Source: an uncultured Muribaculaceae bacterium
GTDB lineage: Bacteria > Bacteroidota > Bacteroidia > Bacteroidales > Muribaculaceae
Reading direction: 5' to 3'
Assembly: GCA_910588035.1 (NCBI GenBank)
Contig: CAJUPY010000005.1
Span: 11,188 to 75,187, forward strand
DNA: 64,000 bases
Every line of letters begins with the position of its first letter. The first letter of the stretch is position 1. The position numbers and the translations under genes were made by a program. Of the stretch, positions 7,830 through 16,367 are shown one piece after another. The notes under the pieces are model-generated. The model was given only the letters and a program-made list of their open reading frames with translations, ran no database searches and was not told the DNA's origin.

Positions 7830-9107
7830 ATGAGCATACTGCCACCGCTACCCGAGAGAATGCGTCCGAAGACACTCGACGACTATGTCGGCCAGGAACA
7901 TCTGGTCGGTCAAGGTGCCGTCTTGCGCCGCATGATAGAGTCAGGCCAGGTCTCATCATTCATTTTGTGGGGACCGCCGGGAGTCGGCAAGACGACTCTG
8001 GCCAAGATCATCGCCAACACGACCAGATCGGCATTCCACACCCTGAGCGCGGTCACCTCCGGCGTCAAAGATGTCAGGGAGGTGCTCGACCGTTGCCGTG
8101 CCGAGTCGACCAGCATGTTCTCTCAGGGACGTCCGATCTTGTTTATCGACGAGATTCACCGCTTCAACAAATCGCAGCAAGACAGTCTGCTCGGTGCCGT
8201 CGAGAGCGGCACGGTGACACTGATCGGCGCCACCACCGAAAATCCGTCGTTTGAAGTGATCAGACCGCTGTTGTCGCGTGCCCGGGTCTACACCCTGCGG
8301 CCGCTCGAGGCACCACAGCTCAGCCAATTGCTCAACCGCGCAGTCACCACCGACGAGGTGTTGTCGCGTCGCAACGTCACGATCGAATCTACCGATGCCC
8401 TGTTTCGATTCTCTGGAGGCGACGCACGGAAACTGCTAAACATTCTTGATCTGCTCGAACAATCGGTAGGCCATGGCGAACCGCTCGTCATCAGCGACAA
8501 GGTCGTCACCGAACGTCTGCAGGAAAATCCGGCGGCATATGACAAGAGCGGCGAGATGCATTACGACATCATCTCGGCCTTCATCAAGAGTGTCAGGGGA
8601 AGCGACCCTGACGCGGCCGTCTACTGGCTGGCACGCATGATTGCCGGAGGTGAAGATCCGGAATTCATCGCGCGACGTCTGGTGATCCTCGCCGCCGAAG
8701 ATATCGGTCTGGCCAATCCCAACGCCTTGCTACTGGCAAACACGACGTTTGATGTGATTAAAAAAATAGGTATGCCCGAAGGCCGCATTCCGCTGTCGCA
8801 ATGCACGGTCTACCTCGCGACATCACCCAAAAGCAACTCTGCTTATCTGGCTGTCGATGCCGCCCTTGCCGAAGTCGGGCGGTCGGGAGATCTGCCCGTT
8901 CCGTTACATTTGCGCAACGCTCCGACATCACTGATGAAAGAAATGGGCTATGGCGCGGACTACAGATATGCCCATGACTATCCCGGCCATTTCATAGCGC
9001 AGCAATTTCTGCCCGACAGTCTCGACGGAACCCGTTTCTGGAATGCAGCCGACAACCAGGCCGAGCTTAAACTCGCCGCTCTCCAGCAACAACGGTGGAA
9101 ACGGTGA
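7830..9107 (+). CDS. rarA: Replication-associated recombination protein A (RarA/MgsA AAA+ ATPase)
   Basis: 425 residues, full length. It is a clamp-loader-like ATPase acting at stalled forks. Opening PLPERMRPKTLDDYVGQEH is the standard N-terminus; Walker A is GPPGVGKTTLA (residues ~49-58), Walker B LFIDEIHRFNKSQQD (~105-118), sensor 1 IGATTENPSFE, and the C-terminal tetramerisation domain contains VYWLARMIAGGEDPEFIARR. The start at 7830 follows a -7-like TAACTTTG at 7806-7813. It is a single gene, divergent from the LolA-like gene. Confidence 0.95.
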   Translation: MSILPPLPERMRPKTLDDYVGQEHLVGQGAVLRRMIESGQVSSFILWGPPGVGKTTLAKIIANTTRSAFHTLSAVTSGVKDVREVLDRCRAESTSMFSQGRPILFIDEIHRFNKSQQDSLLGAVESGTVTLIGATTENPSFEVIRPLLSRARVYTLRPLEAPQLSQLLNRAVTTDEVLSRRNVTIESTDALFRFSGGDARKLLNILDLLEQSVGHGEPLVISDKVVTERLQENPAAYDKSGEMHYDIISAFIKSVRGSDPDAAVYWLARMIAGGEDPEFIARRLVILAAEDIGLANPNALLLANTTFDVIKKIGMPEGRIPLSQCTVYLATSPKSNSAYLAVDAALAEVGRSGDLPVPLHLRNAPTSLMKEMGYGADYRYAHDYPGHFIAQQFLPDSLDGTRFWNAADNQAELKLAALQQQRWKR

Positions 9108-9140
9108 CGGCAGATGCGGAAAGGCGCATTTCCTTGAAAA

Positions 9141-9172
9141 TTTGACGGTCTCCTTTCTTTTCTATATATTTG
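9141..9172 (+). promoter_or_regulatory. Promoter of the NAGPA-domain gene
   Basis: TTTG (9141-9144), 20-base spacer, TATATTTG (9165-9172). It overlaps the alternative TTG start at 9170 and so supports ATG 9227. Confidence 0.75.
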
Positions 9173-9226
9173 CAGACAGAAAGCTATTCAATCACTAACA
9201 CACTTACAATCTACCCAACTTACTCC

Positions 9227-11680
9227 ATGAACGTAACAAAGTTTTTTGCCGCTGCTTTTCTTGCAGCAACCATTCCGGCTACGGCAGGCAACATCATTGA
9301 TGTCAAAGGCGACAAAATGACTCTTGACACAATTTTCCACGCCAAAGTCGGTCCGGGAACAACACACACCCAGCTCCACCTTGAAGGCAACGTCAAACTC
9401 GACGTGTTCTACCTCACAATCGACCGCACCACTCCGGGCGTAAGCATACGCGCCGTAAGCGCGACCGACATGCTCGCAGGCAATGAGCGCACCTCACAGA
9501 TGGCTGAGCGCAAGTCGAAAAACGGTCTCCACTATTTCGCCGGAACCAATGCCGACTTCTACTTCACCGGCGGCACCTCGACCAACGGAAAAAGCATTGT
9601 CGGCACTCCCGTCGGCGCATGTGTCATCGACGGCGAGACCTTCCGCACGGCCCAGTCTGACTATCAGTTCTCTATCGACGACAAAAACATAGCGCGTGTC
9701 TGCCGCATGGACTTCTACACCGGAACGGCCAAGTCAGGCGACAAGACCACTCTTTTCAAAGCGATCAACACAACCGCCACAGCCCCCAACAACGGTGTCT
9801 CGCTCTTCACATCGCGATTCTGGGGCTCGACCAACAACACCGACATCGCCGGCAACTGCGCCGAAGTGACAGCACGTCTTGTCGATGGTGACAAATTCAC
9901 CGCCGGAGGCAAATATCGTCTCGAGGTGACAAGCACCCCGACATCGACCGGCGACCTCGCGATTCCCGACGGTCAATTCGTCATTCTCGGACGCGGAACG
10001 TCGACCACCGGCGGCAACATCGGTGCAAAGCCGTTTGTCGAGTCACTCAAACCGGGCGACATCGTTGAGTTCGATGATGTCATCCTCACCCCGGAAGGCC
10101 AGCGCGTAGCACCGGTGACCATGGTCTCCGGTAACCCGAAAAACGTTGGCGGCGGTCTCACACTCGACACCGAGGGCGAACGCGGTGACGCCTCGTCACG
10201 TCACCCCCGCACCGGTATCGGATTCAGTGAAGACGGCAACAAAATCATCATGATGGTCATCGACGGACGCGGTCTGTCGGCCGGTGTCTCAACCTCGATG
10301 CTCGCCGATGTGATGAGATATGCCGGCGCACACGAAGGCGTCAACCTCGACGGTGGTGGTTCATCAACCCTCTACACCCGGGCTTTTGGTGTCAGAAACC
10401 GCACCAGCGATGGCAATGAACGCTCGGTCAGCAATGCGATCTTCGCCGTTATGGAAGCCCCCGACAATGACACCGAGGTTGCCGAATTAAGCTTCCGCGA
10501 GACGTCAGTTAAAATTCCGAGATTCGGATCATTCTCACCCACTGTCTTCGCCTACAACAAATATGGTCTGGTGATCGACACCGACTTCAAAGACTTCACC
10601 CTGTCGGCACCCGAAGCCCTCGGCACGGTCACCGAAGACGGAAAAACACTCTTTGCATCAGGAACCGGCACACACGCCCTGACAGCCAACTTCAACGGCG
10701 TCACTTGCACCATTCCGGTCACAATTGACTCCGATGCCAATGTAGAGGCTAAATATAAAAGCGTCATTCTCGACACACGCCGCAAATGGAGCGTCGACCT
10801 CCAGGCTGAGGTCAACGGCGAGATGATGTCCGTCTCACCCGGCAGCTATGAATGGATCTCAAACAATCCCGATATAGTGACTGTCACCCCCGACGGAATC
10901 GTATCGGGAGTGACCAAGGGCACAGCGACCATTACAGGTTCACGTGGCGACAAATCGACATCGGTCGAAATCGTAGTCGAACCTCAGACCGAGCCTACCC
11001 TCGCTCTCGACCCCAACTTCGACCCCTCGACATGGTCGTTCTCCAACGCCGGAATCGACACCTATACCCTGACCTCGACCGACAACGGCTTCAATCTCGA
11101 CTACACCCTCAAGAGCGCGCGCTCGTTCAAGATCGCCATGTCAAAACATATCACCACATGGTCTAACCCCGACCGTCTCGAACTCACCCTCGACACCAAG
11201 GGCGCGAAGGTCAACTCTTTTGACATATCGGTTCGCGCAGCCAACGGAAAGAACACGATTCCGGTGAAATTCACCTCTATCGCCTCTGACAAGCCCAACA
11301 AACTGTCTATTCCGATGTCGACATTCGGCGACGCAGCCGACCAGGGCATCTACCCCATAACCCTGTCGTCAATAACGATAACCCCGGGAGACAAGGCCAA
11401 AGCCGTCTGCCACCTCGAGGTATCGGACTTCGTGGCTGCCTATGACAACACTCCGGGCGGAGTCGACGGAATCACAACCGACACAACCTCTCTGACAGTG
11501 GAGAACGGAATGATACTGCTCCCCGCGACTGCCTCGTCAGTTGAAATCTTCGACCTTGCCGGACGCACCGTCGCAAAGGCCGCAGCCACACAGGCGGTCA
11601 CCGCCCCTGAGGCAAGCGGAGTCTATGTTGTGCGTGCCGTGATCGACGGCGAGACTCTGACAGCCAAAGTGAAAATTTAA
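9227..11680 (+). CDS. Secreted phosphodiester-glycosidase (NAGPA) family protein with Ig-like domain and T9SS-like tail
   Basis: 817 residues from ATG 9227 (signal peptide FFAAAFLAATIPATAG). Residues ~60-430 are a NAGPA-type (DUF2233) catalytic domain: LHYFAGTNADFYF, RTGIGFSEDGNKIIMMVIDG and EGVNLDGGGSSTLYTR are family signatures. The mammalian member removes GlcNAc from phosphodiesters; bacterial members act on sugar-1-phosphate diesters of exopolysaccharides or teichoic-type polymers. Residues ~510-610 include a bacterial Ig-like (BIG2) domain (EWISNNPDIVTVTPDGIVSGVTKGTATIT). The last ~70 residues read VEIFDLAGRTV and ASGVYVVRAV, a T9SS-like sorting tail, so surface or secreted location is inferred. 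Its substrate here is unknown. Confidence 0.82.
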   Translation: MNVTKFFAAAFLAATIPATAGNIIDVKGDKMTLDTIFHAKVGPGTTHTQLHLEGNVKLDVFYLTIDRTTPGVSIRAVSATDMLAGNERTSQMAERKSKNGLHYFAGTNADFYFTGGTSTNGKSIVGTPVGACVIDGETFRTAQSDYQFSIDDKNIARVCRMDFYTGTAKSGDKTTLFKAINTTATAPNNGVSLFTSRFWGSTNNTDIAGNCAEVTARLVDGDKFTAGGKYRLEVTSTPTSTGDLAIPDGQFVILGRGTSTTGGNIGAKPFVESLKPGDIVEFDDVILTPEGQRVAPVTMVSGNPKNVGGGLTLDTEGERGDASSRHPRTGIGFSEDGNKIIMMVIDGRGLSAGVSTSMLADVMRYAGAHEGVNLDGGGSSTLYTRAFGVRNRTSDGNERSVSNAIFAVMEAPDNDTEVAELSFRETSVKIPRFGSFSPTVFAYNKYGLVIDTDFKDFTLSAPEALGTVTEDGKTLFASGTGTHALTANFNGVTCTIPVTIDSDANVEAKYKSVILDTRRKWSVDLQAEVNGEMMSVSPGSYEWISNNPDIVTVTPDGIVSGVTKGTATITGSRGDKSTSVEIVVEPQTEPTLALDPNFDPSTWSFSNAGIDTYTLTSTDNGFNLDYTLKSARSFKIAMSKHITTWSNPDRLELTLDTKGAKVNSFDISVRAANGKNTIPVKFTSIASDKPNKLSIPMSTFGDAADQGIYPITLSSITITPGDKAKAVCHLEVSDFVAAYDNTPGGVDGITTDTTSLTVENGMILLPATASSVEIFDLAGRTVAKAAATQAVTAPEASGVYVVRAVIDGETLTAKVKI

Positions 11681-11756
11681 AATTTCACAAAAAAAGCGGT
11701 GATATTGCCCCGGTGTTGATAGAATTGTCTATATTTACATATCAATTATAGAGACA

Positions 11757-12257
11757 ATGAAACGCCTTCAGACAATATCAGCAATCACACTTGCGGCGAC
11801 AACATTGTTTGTCGCCGCTTGTCACCATATCGACGACGACCGGTTGCCACCCGCCCCCGTAAGGCTCACGTTCAACACTGTCGCCGAGTGGAACATCTAC
11901 GGCACTCCGGGGGCACTCGACACGCGCCGCTTCATCAAAACCATGCGCGAACCGTCAAACTATCCGTGGACGGCATTGACCGAAACCGGATTCGGAGGCA
12001 TTCTGCTGTGTGGTGATGTATATGGCGCACCCGTGGCCTACGACCTGTCGTGTCCGGTAGAGGCGAAAGCCGACATAAGGGTAGTGGTCGACAAGGAGGC
12101 CCTCAATGCCTATTGTCCGCGATGCCACAGCGTCTATGACATTTTCACCAACTATGGCCACCCGTTGTCAGGCAAAGCCGCCGAAGACGGCTACGGTCTG
12201 AAACGATATTATGTCGGAGCCGGGACAAACGGCGAATATATGGTTGTCACCCGCTGA
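11757..12257 (+). CDS. Lipoprotein with half-Rieske-like motif
   Basis: 166 residues. The signal ends at the lipobox FVAAC-HH (Cys ~22). A C-terminal segment CPRCHSVYDIF...GHPLSGKA resembles the second cluster-binding motif of Rieske [2Fe-2S] proteins (CxxH then a GxPxxGxA loop). The first motif, normally CxH, appears only as LSCPVE about 55 residues before, where His is missing. Either the protein holds an altered metal site, or the fold is kept without a cluster. The preceding region TALTETGFGGILLCGDVYGAPVAYD also fits the Rieske beta-sandwich. A weak promoter TATATTTA is at 11730-11737. Electron transfer in the periplasm is possible but not shown. Confidence 0.6.
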   Translation: MKRLQTISAITLAATTLFVAACHHIDDDRLPPAPVRLTFNTVAEWNIYGTPGALDTRRFIKTMREPSNYPWTALTETGFGGILLCGDVYGAPVAYDLSCPVEAKADIRVVVDKEALNAYCPRCHSVYDIFTNYGHPLSGKAAEDGYGLKRYYVGAGTNGEYMVVTR

Positions 12258-12272
12258 AACCGTCACGGCAAA

Positions 12273-12304
12273 TTTGCATTATCGTCAAAGTTACGTTATC
12301 TTTG
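12273..12304 (+). promoter_or_regulatory. Promoter of the YbjN-like gene
   Basis: TTTG (12273-12276), 20-base spacer, TATCTTTG (12297-12304), 30 bases before the ATG at 12335. Confidence 0.75.
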
Positions 12305-12334
12305 TGACCAAATAAACACTAAATACTCAAAGCT

Positions 12335-12775
12335 ATGTCACTAATGAAAAATCTATCAGGCCAGGGACTCATCGCCGCAACGATAAAAGGCTTCCTTGAC
12401 GGTCACGAATACCGCTATGACCACGATGAGGAAAAGTCGGTCTTCTCAATGGGCTTCACCCTCGATAACGACCGTGTCAAAGTGCGCATCGTCTACAACG
12501 AAGAGAAAGAATGGTTCTCTGTGTTTGTATATCCCAGCCACTCTATCCCCGTGAAACAGGTGGAAAAGATTCTTCCCGTTCTCAACAAGATCAATTTTGA
12601 TGTTCTGTTCGGCTCGATCTACTGTGATCCCAGCGACGGTGAGCTCGCCGTGCGTTGCTCGGCAAGCGTCGACGACCGTTCAATCAACGAGACAATGGTA
12701 GGTGTGATGCTCTCCACAGGCCTCAATCTGATCGACGACCACATCAACGAGATCATGAAGGCTCTTTATGCCTGA
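12335..12775 (+). CDS. YbjN-domain protein
   Basis: 146 residues, no signal peptide, so cytosolic. The sequence has the alternating helix/strand pattern and motif order of YbjN/T3SS-chaperone-like proteins: an N-terminal FLDGHEYRYDHDEEKSVFS, a strand pair VKVRIVYNEEKEWFSVFVY, a helix PVKQVEKILPVLNKINFD and a C-terminal NLIDDHINEIMKAL. Biological role in Bacteroidales is unknown. It is a monocistronic gene with its own promoter and a strong terminator shared with the convergent decarboxylase. Confidence 0.7.
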   Translation: MSLMKNLSGQGLIAATIKGFLDGHEYRYDHDEEKSVFSMGFTLDNDRVKVRIVYNEEKEWFSVFVYPSHSIPVKQVEKILPVLNKINFDVLFGSIYCDPSDGELAVRCSASVDDRSINETMVGVMLSTGLNLIDDHINEIMKALYA

Positions 12776-12800
12776 TTCCGATAACGTAGAAAAAACAAAA

Positions 12801-12842
12801 CTGTGCCGTTTCCGGTTTCCGGAAGCGGCACAGCTGTTTTTT
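12801..12842. terminator. Bidirectional terminator between YbjN-like and decarboxylase genes
   Basis: CTGTGCCG and the following TTCCGG (12801-12815) pair with CCGGAA and CGGCACAG (ending 12833) around a TTT loop. An A run lies upstream (12789-12800) and T run downstream (12837-12844), so it can work in both directions. Confidence 0.85.
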
Positions 12843-12862
12843 TATCTGATCTCAACTGATGT

Positions 12863-14011
12863 CTACCTGTAGATCACAGGATAGGCCTGGGCGATCGCGC
12901 GGCCATATTTGTAGTGCTGGCCGACGGTTGCAGTGAAGTGTACATTGGCCGATGCCTCGAAAACCATCACAATGTCACTTCCGCCAAACTGGAAGTAGCT
13001 GATTTCCTCTCCCTTGCGCAAAACGCGGCCCTCTTCGGCAGTCATGACAACTGATGAAACCTGGCCCATACCCATAGGAAGGACGGCTACAAGACCGATC
13101 GGGCTGTCGAGAACGACCAGACCGCGGTTCTGCAGGAACTCATAGCCCGGAGCGTCGGGAGCGTCAAATTTCGAGACGCGCTTGCCGTCGAGTTTGTTAC
13201 GGCCTGTTGCCGGATCGGGCACTGCCTCGACCTGAAGATAGACCTGTCCCATGATGTCACGTGACTCAAGAACACGACCGGCCACAGGGGTGTGCTGACG
13301 ATGATAGTCAGACGGGCCGAGGAACGAGTGCATCCACATGCCGCCCGCAAATCTGTCTTTATAGGGGCTGCCTTCAAGAAGTTCCGAAATCTTCCAGTGA
13401 ATGCCCTTGATCTCGATTGTGTCATCGTCTCTGACCTCCCATGCGCCGTCAAATGTCGCGTCGGCAGGTGAAGTGATCACACGGCTGTCTTCTATAGCTG
13501 CGACAGGACGTGCGCCAGGTTTGCAATAGCGTGCGAAAAATTCGTTGTAGGTTTTCCAACCGCCACGTGGTTCGACATACTCATCCATGTTGAACTCAGG
13601 AGAGTCATAGAATGACTTGACCGATTCAGGAGTGATCGATTCGGGAGAATCGAGCCATTTGCCAAGTTCCTTGATGTAGTCTTTCATCCATTGAGACAGA
13701 GGAGACAACGGTTGTGACACATCGTGGGGTTCGACAGGGGTCTGCAGCTCCTTGACAGGCGACTGATCGAGAATGAAATAGAATTTGCAGATGTGGTTGA
13801 ACATCGCACGGCCGAAATGATTTTCAACCGGAACCCAACGCAGATTTGCGTCAAGCCAGTCAAAATAATCGTCCAGCGAATTGATGTCGTCCATTTCCTG
13901 AACGTCAAATGATTTTGCTTTTTCAAATGCTTTCTGGAATTTATCCTGCCAGCCGTTCTGGGCTATCATGTCAATAAGTTCCTGTGTCTTTGGTTGATGC
14001 TGCTTTGTCAT
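12863..14011 (-). CDS. Phosphatidylserine-decarboxylase-family enzyme with long N-terminal domain
   Basis: 382 residues, much longer than the housekeeping Psd. Residues ~1-150 resemble the PSDC N-terminal domain found in fungal and some bacterial homologues (NSLDDYFDWLDANLRWVP, GGWKTYNEFFARY). The catalytic half has SPADATFDG, the His motif PSDYHRQHTPVAG, and the self-cleavage/pyruvoyl site as YFQFGGSDIVMVFE (Gly-Ser). Such enzymes cut themselves to make a pyruvoyl cofactor. Housekeeping members decarboxylate phosphatidylserine to phosphatidylethanolamine; longer relatives with this N-terminal domain include amino-acid decarboxylases such as fungal PsiD. The true substrate cannot be read from sequence. 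No membrane segment is evident. It is a single gene ending at the bidirectional terminator. Confidence 0.8.
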   Translation of the reverse strand: MTKQHQPKTQELIDMIAQNGWQDKFQKAFEKAKSFDVQEMDDINSLDDYFDWLDANLRWVPVENHFGRAMFNHICKFYFILDQSPVKELQTPVEPHDVSQPLSPLSQWMKDYIKELGKWLDSPESITPESVKSFYDSPEFNMDEYVEPRGGWKTYNEFFARYCKPGARPVAAIEDSRVITSPADATFDGAWEVRDDDTIEIKGIHWKISELLEGSPYKDRFAGGMWMHSFLGPSDYHRQHTPVAGRVLESRDIMGQVYLQVEAVPDPATGRNKLDGKRVSKFDAPDAPGYEFLQNRGLVVLDSPIGLVAVLPMGMGQVSSVVMTAEEGRVLRKGEEISYFQFGGSDIVMVFEASANVHFTATVGQHYKYGRAIAQAYPVIYR

Positions 14012-14111
14012 AGCTATGAATTTTGGATTTTTGTTTGGGTTAGTCCATGAACGGTGTTCTTTACCGCCATGTATACTTTGAACACACAGAATAAAATAAT
14101 GTTCGCATATA

Positions 14112-14143
14112 TTTCTTTTTCAGATATATAATCGATAACTTTG
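14112..14143 (+). promoter_or_regulatory. Promoter of the cobalamin operon
   Basis: TAACTTTG (14136-14143) is a perfect -7 match. TTTC at 14112-14115, 20 bases upstream, is a one-mismatch -33. Transcription would begin near 14150, just ahead of the riboswitch. Confidence 0.6.
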
Positions 14144-14154
14144 CAGCAGAAAAC

Positions 14155-14330
14155 TATTTGACACCGGTTCGCCCCACGAAGGCGATCAATAGGGAATCGA
14201 GTGAGAATCTCGAACAGACCCGCTGCTGTAAATTTCATATTTTCACATCATCAAGCCACTGATCAAGCAAGAGAGCGCAGATCGGGAAGGCGATGTGGAA
14301 GGAAACAAGTCAGAAGACCTGCCGGTTTAA
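14155..14330 (+). promoter_or_regulatory. Cobalamin riboswitch
   Basis: The leader has the conserved order of a B12 riboswitch: GACACCGGT near 14160, AATAGGGAATC followed by GACCCGCTGCTGT (peripheral and core parts), GCCACTG, GGGAAGGCG, and the B12 box AAGTCAGAAGACCTGCC at 14307-14323 (canonical AAGTCAGGAGACCTGCC). It lies about 55 bases before the BtuB start. Known members shut down B12 transport genes when cobalamin is abundant. The distal segment (AATTCCGCACAA ... GTGCCC) could form the expression-platform hairpin near the ribosome-binding region. Confidence 0.93.
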
Positions 14331-14383
14331 TTCCGCACAAATGTGCCCGTGGTCTGGCACAGCGGACAAAACAACATGTTTGA

Positions 14384-16342
14384 ATGAAAGCTATCGTTCA
14401 TGGATCGACACGTCTTTTAATGGCCTCGATTCTTTTGATTACCGGAACCTATGGTTCGTCAGCCCACACCGCTGAAGAACCAGACACAACACTGCTTCTT
14501 GAGCAGGTTGAAGTGACGGCCCGCAAAAAACCGCTCGCGACCGTACAGTCACTGTCGGGTGTGGAACTGCAGTCGCTTTCATCAACATCAATAGCCGACG
14601 CTCTCAAATACTTCGCCGGCGTCCAGATCAAGGACTATGGCGGATTGGGCGGACTGAAAACTGTCAATGTCCGCTCGTTAGGCTCTCAACATGTCGGTGT
14701 CTACATTGACGGCATCAGAATCACAAACGCACAGAACGGCACAGTCGACCTCGGGAAATACTCATTGTCGACACTTGAATCTGTCTCGCTCTACAACGCA
14801 AACAAACTCGACCAATGCCAGTCAGCCTCGGAATATGCCTCCGGTGCCACGGTCTATCTGCAGACACGGCGTCCGACACGCGACTCCCTGTCGGTGTTGG
14901 CAGGCATAGGTTCTTTCCACACCTACCGCACCCGTCTCAACGCACAGTTCTCACGCAAAGGCTGGAGCGGGTTTCTCGACGGAGAATATCTGAGTTCGCG
15001 AGGTGACTATCCATTCCGCTACAAATCGGAATTTGAGGACACTGTCGGACACCGCACGAACTCCGACATCGAGTATCTCCGTCTTGAGAGCGCGTTGTTC
15101 AAGGGAGGGTTCGCTTCTCATTTGTACTTATACATTTCCGAGCGCGGCTGTCCGGGAGGAATCGTCAGACGTCTATCTGACAAATATAATAATGTAGGCC
15201 GCGAATGGGACACCGATTTTTTTGCACAGTCATCTTTCGAACATCGTTTCGGGCGTCACCACCGGGTAAAATTCAATGTCAAATATGCCCACGAATATCT
15301 TCGCTACAACACCGACTATCCCGAAAACCAGAATACGGCACGCGTCGACAATCACTATTGGCAGAACGACGCCTTCGCTTCGGCCGCCTATAGCTGGCAC
15401 CCCGTCAGCTGGCTTAGTGTCAATGCCGGCTATGATGCCCGTGTGTCGTGGCTTGATGCCGATCTGAAGAGATTTAGCGTTGTCAGACGTCTTGATCAGA
15501 AAGCAGTCGCCGCCACCCAGATCAACTGGCGTGATCTCAGACTTGCCGCATCTATTCTATACCAACACTACAAAGACCACACCGTGACCCACGTCGGAGC
15601 CGCCGACCCACTGAGCCGTTTCACCCCGGCTGTCTCGTTGGGTTACACGCTGAAAGGAGTGACAATGAGGGCATGGTATAAATCTATTTTCCGCGCCCCG
15701 ACTCTCAATGACCTCTATTACACCCAGGTCGGAAACCGCAACCTGAAGCCTGAATACACAAAACAGTGGAATCTCGGAGCCGAATATCAGTTATCATCGC
15801 CAAACTGGCTCGCATCAGTGCAGGCCGATGCCTACCTGAACCACATTGAAAACCGCATTGTCTGTCTACCCCTGAAGGGTACCTACACCTGGTCGATGAT
15901 GAACTATGGCGAGACATTCTGCCGCGGATTGAATTCGACATTGTCGTTCAGATACATGAACGGCCCATGGAATTTTTCGCTTCTGACTTCATTGACATGG
16001 CAGAAAGACCTGAACCGCACCGATCCAGACGATGCCGACACCTACGATAAACCGATCTGCTACTCCCCGACCCTCTCTTTTGGCATCACCGCCATTGCCG
16101 GTTGGAAAACGCTGTCACTCACCGTTTCCGAACTTCATGTTGGAGAACGGATGTGGTCATATGCCGATCCGGAAGACGTTCTCAAGCCTTATAACAACGT
16201 CGATCTGAAACTCACCGGAAGTTTCAACCGTTTCGCCGCCTCGCTTGAAATAAACGACCTTCTTGACGTGCAATATGAGCACATTCCGCGCTATCCGATG
16301 CCTGGTCGCCAGTTCAAGTTCACACTGACCGTATCGCTTTAA
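14384..16342 (+). CDS. btuB: TonB-dependent cobalamin receptor (BtuB family)
   Basis: 652 residues. After a signal peptide (SILLITGTYGSSAHTAEE), the TonB box lies near LLEQVEVTARK. The plug domain has ALKYFAGVQIKDYGGLGG, VNVRSLGSQHVGVYIDG and EYASGATVYLQTR; the 22-strand barrel follows with TonB-receptor signatures FRAPTLNDLYYTQVGNRNLKPE and the terminal strand FKFTLTVSL ending in aromatic/hydrophobic residues. It imports B12 and relatives across the outer membrane with TonB energy. It is the first gene of a three-gene unit directly under the cobalamin riboswitch, with a 25-base gap to the BtuG-like gene. No carboxypeptidase-like N-terminal domain of SusC type is present. Confidence 0.93.
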   Translation: MKAIVHGSTRLLMASILLITGTYGSSAHTAEEPDTTLLLEQVEVTARKKPLATVQSLSGVELQSLSSTSIADALKYFAGVQIKDYGGLGGLKTVNVRSLGSQHVGVYIDGIRITNAQNGTVDLGKYSLSTLESVSLYNANKLDQCQSASEYASGATVYLQTRRPTRDSLSVLAGIGSFHTYRTRLNAQFSRKGWSGFLDGEYLSSRGDYPFRYKSEFEDTVGHRTNSDIEYLRLESALFKGGFASHLYLYISERGCPGGIVRRLSDKYNNVGREWDTDFFAQSSFEHRFGRHHRVKFNVKYAHEYLRYNTDYPENQNTARVDNHYWQNDAFASAAYSWHPVSWLSVNAGYDARVSWLDADLKRFSVVRRLDQKAVAATQINWRDLRLAASILYQHYKDHTVTHVGAADPLSRFTPAVSLGYTLKGVTMRAWYKSIFRAPTLNDLYYTQVGNRNLKPEYTKQWNLGAEYQLSSPNWLASVQADAYLNHIENRIVCLPLKGTYTWSMMNYGETFCRGLNSTLSFRYMNGPWNFSLLTSLTWQKDLNRTDPDDADTYDKPICYSPTLSFGITAIAGWKTLSLTVSELHVGERMWSYADPEDVLKPYNNVDLKLTGSFNRFAASLEINDLLDVQYEHIPRYPMPGRQFKFTLTVSL

Positions 16343-16367
16343 AATCAACCAATTCAAATACTATACA

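Noticed and set aside
14012..14111. Promoter of the decarboxylase on the minus strand
   Set aside because: No TAnnTTTG motif at a credible distance was found upstream of 14011; the plus-strand TATACTTTG-like text does not fit the spacing.
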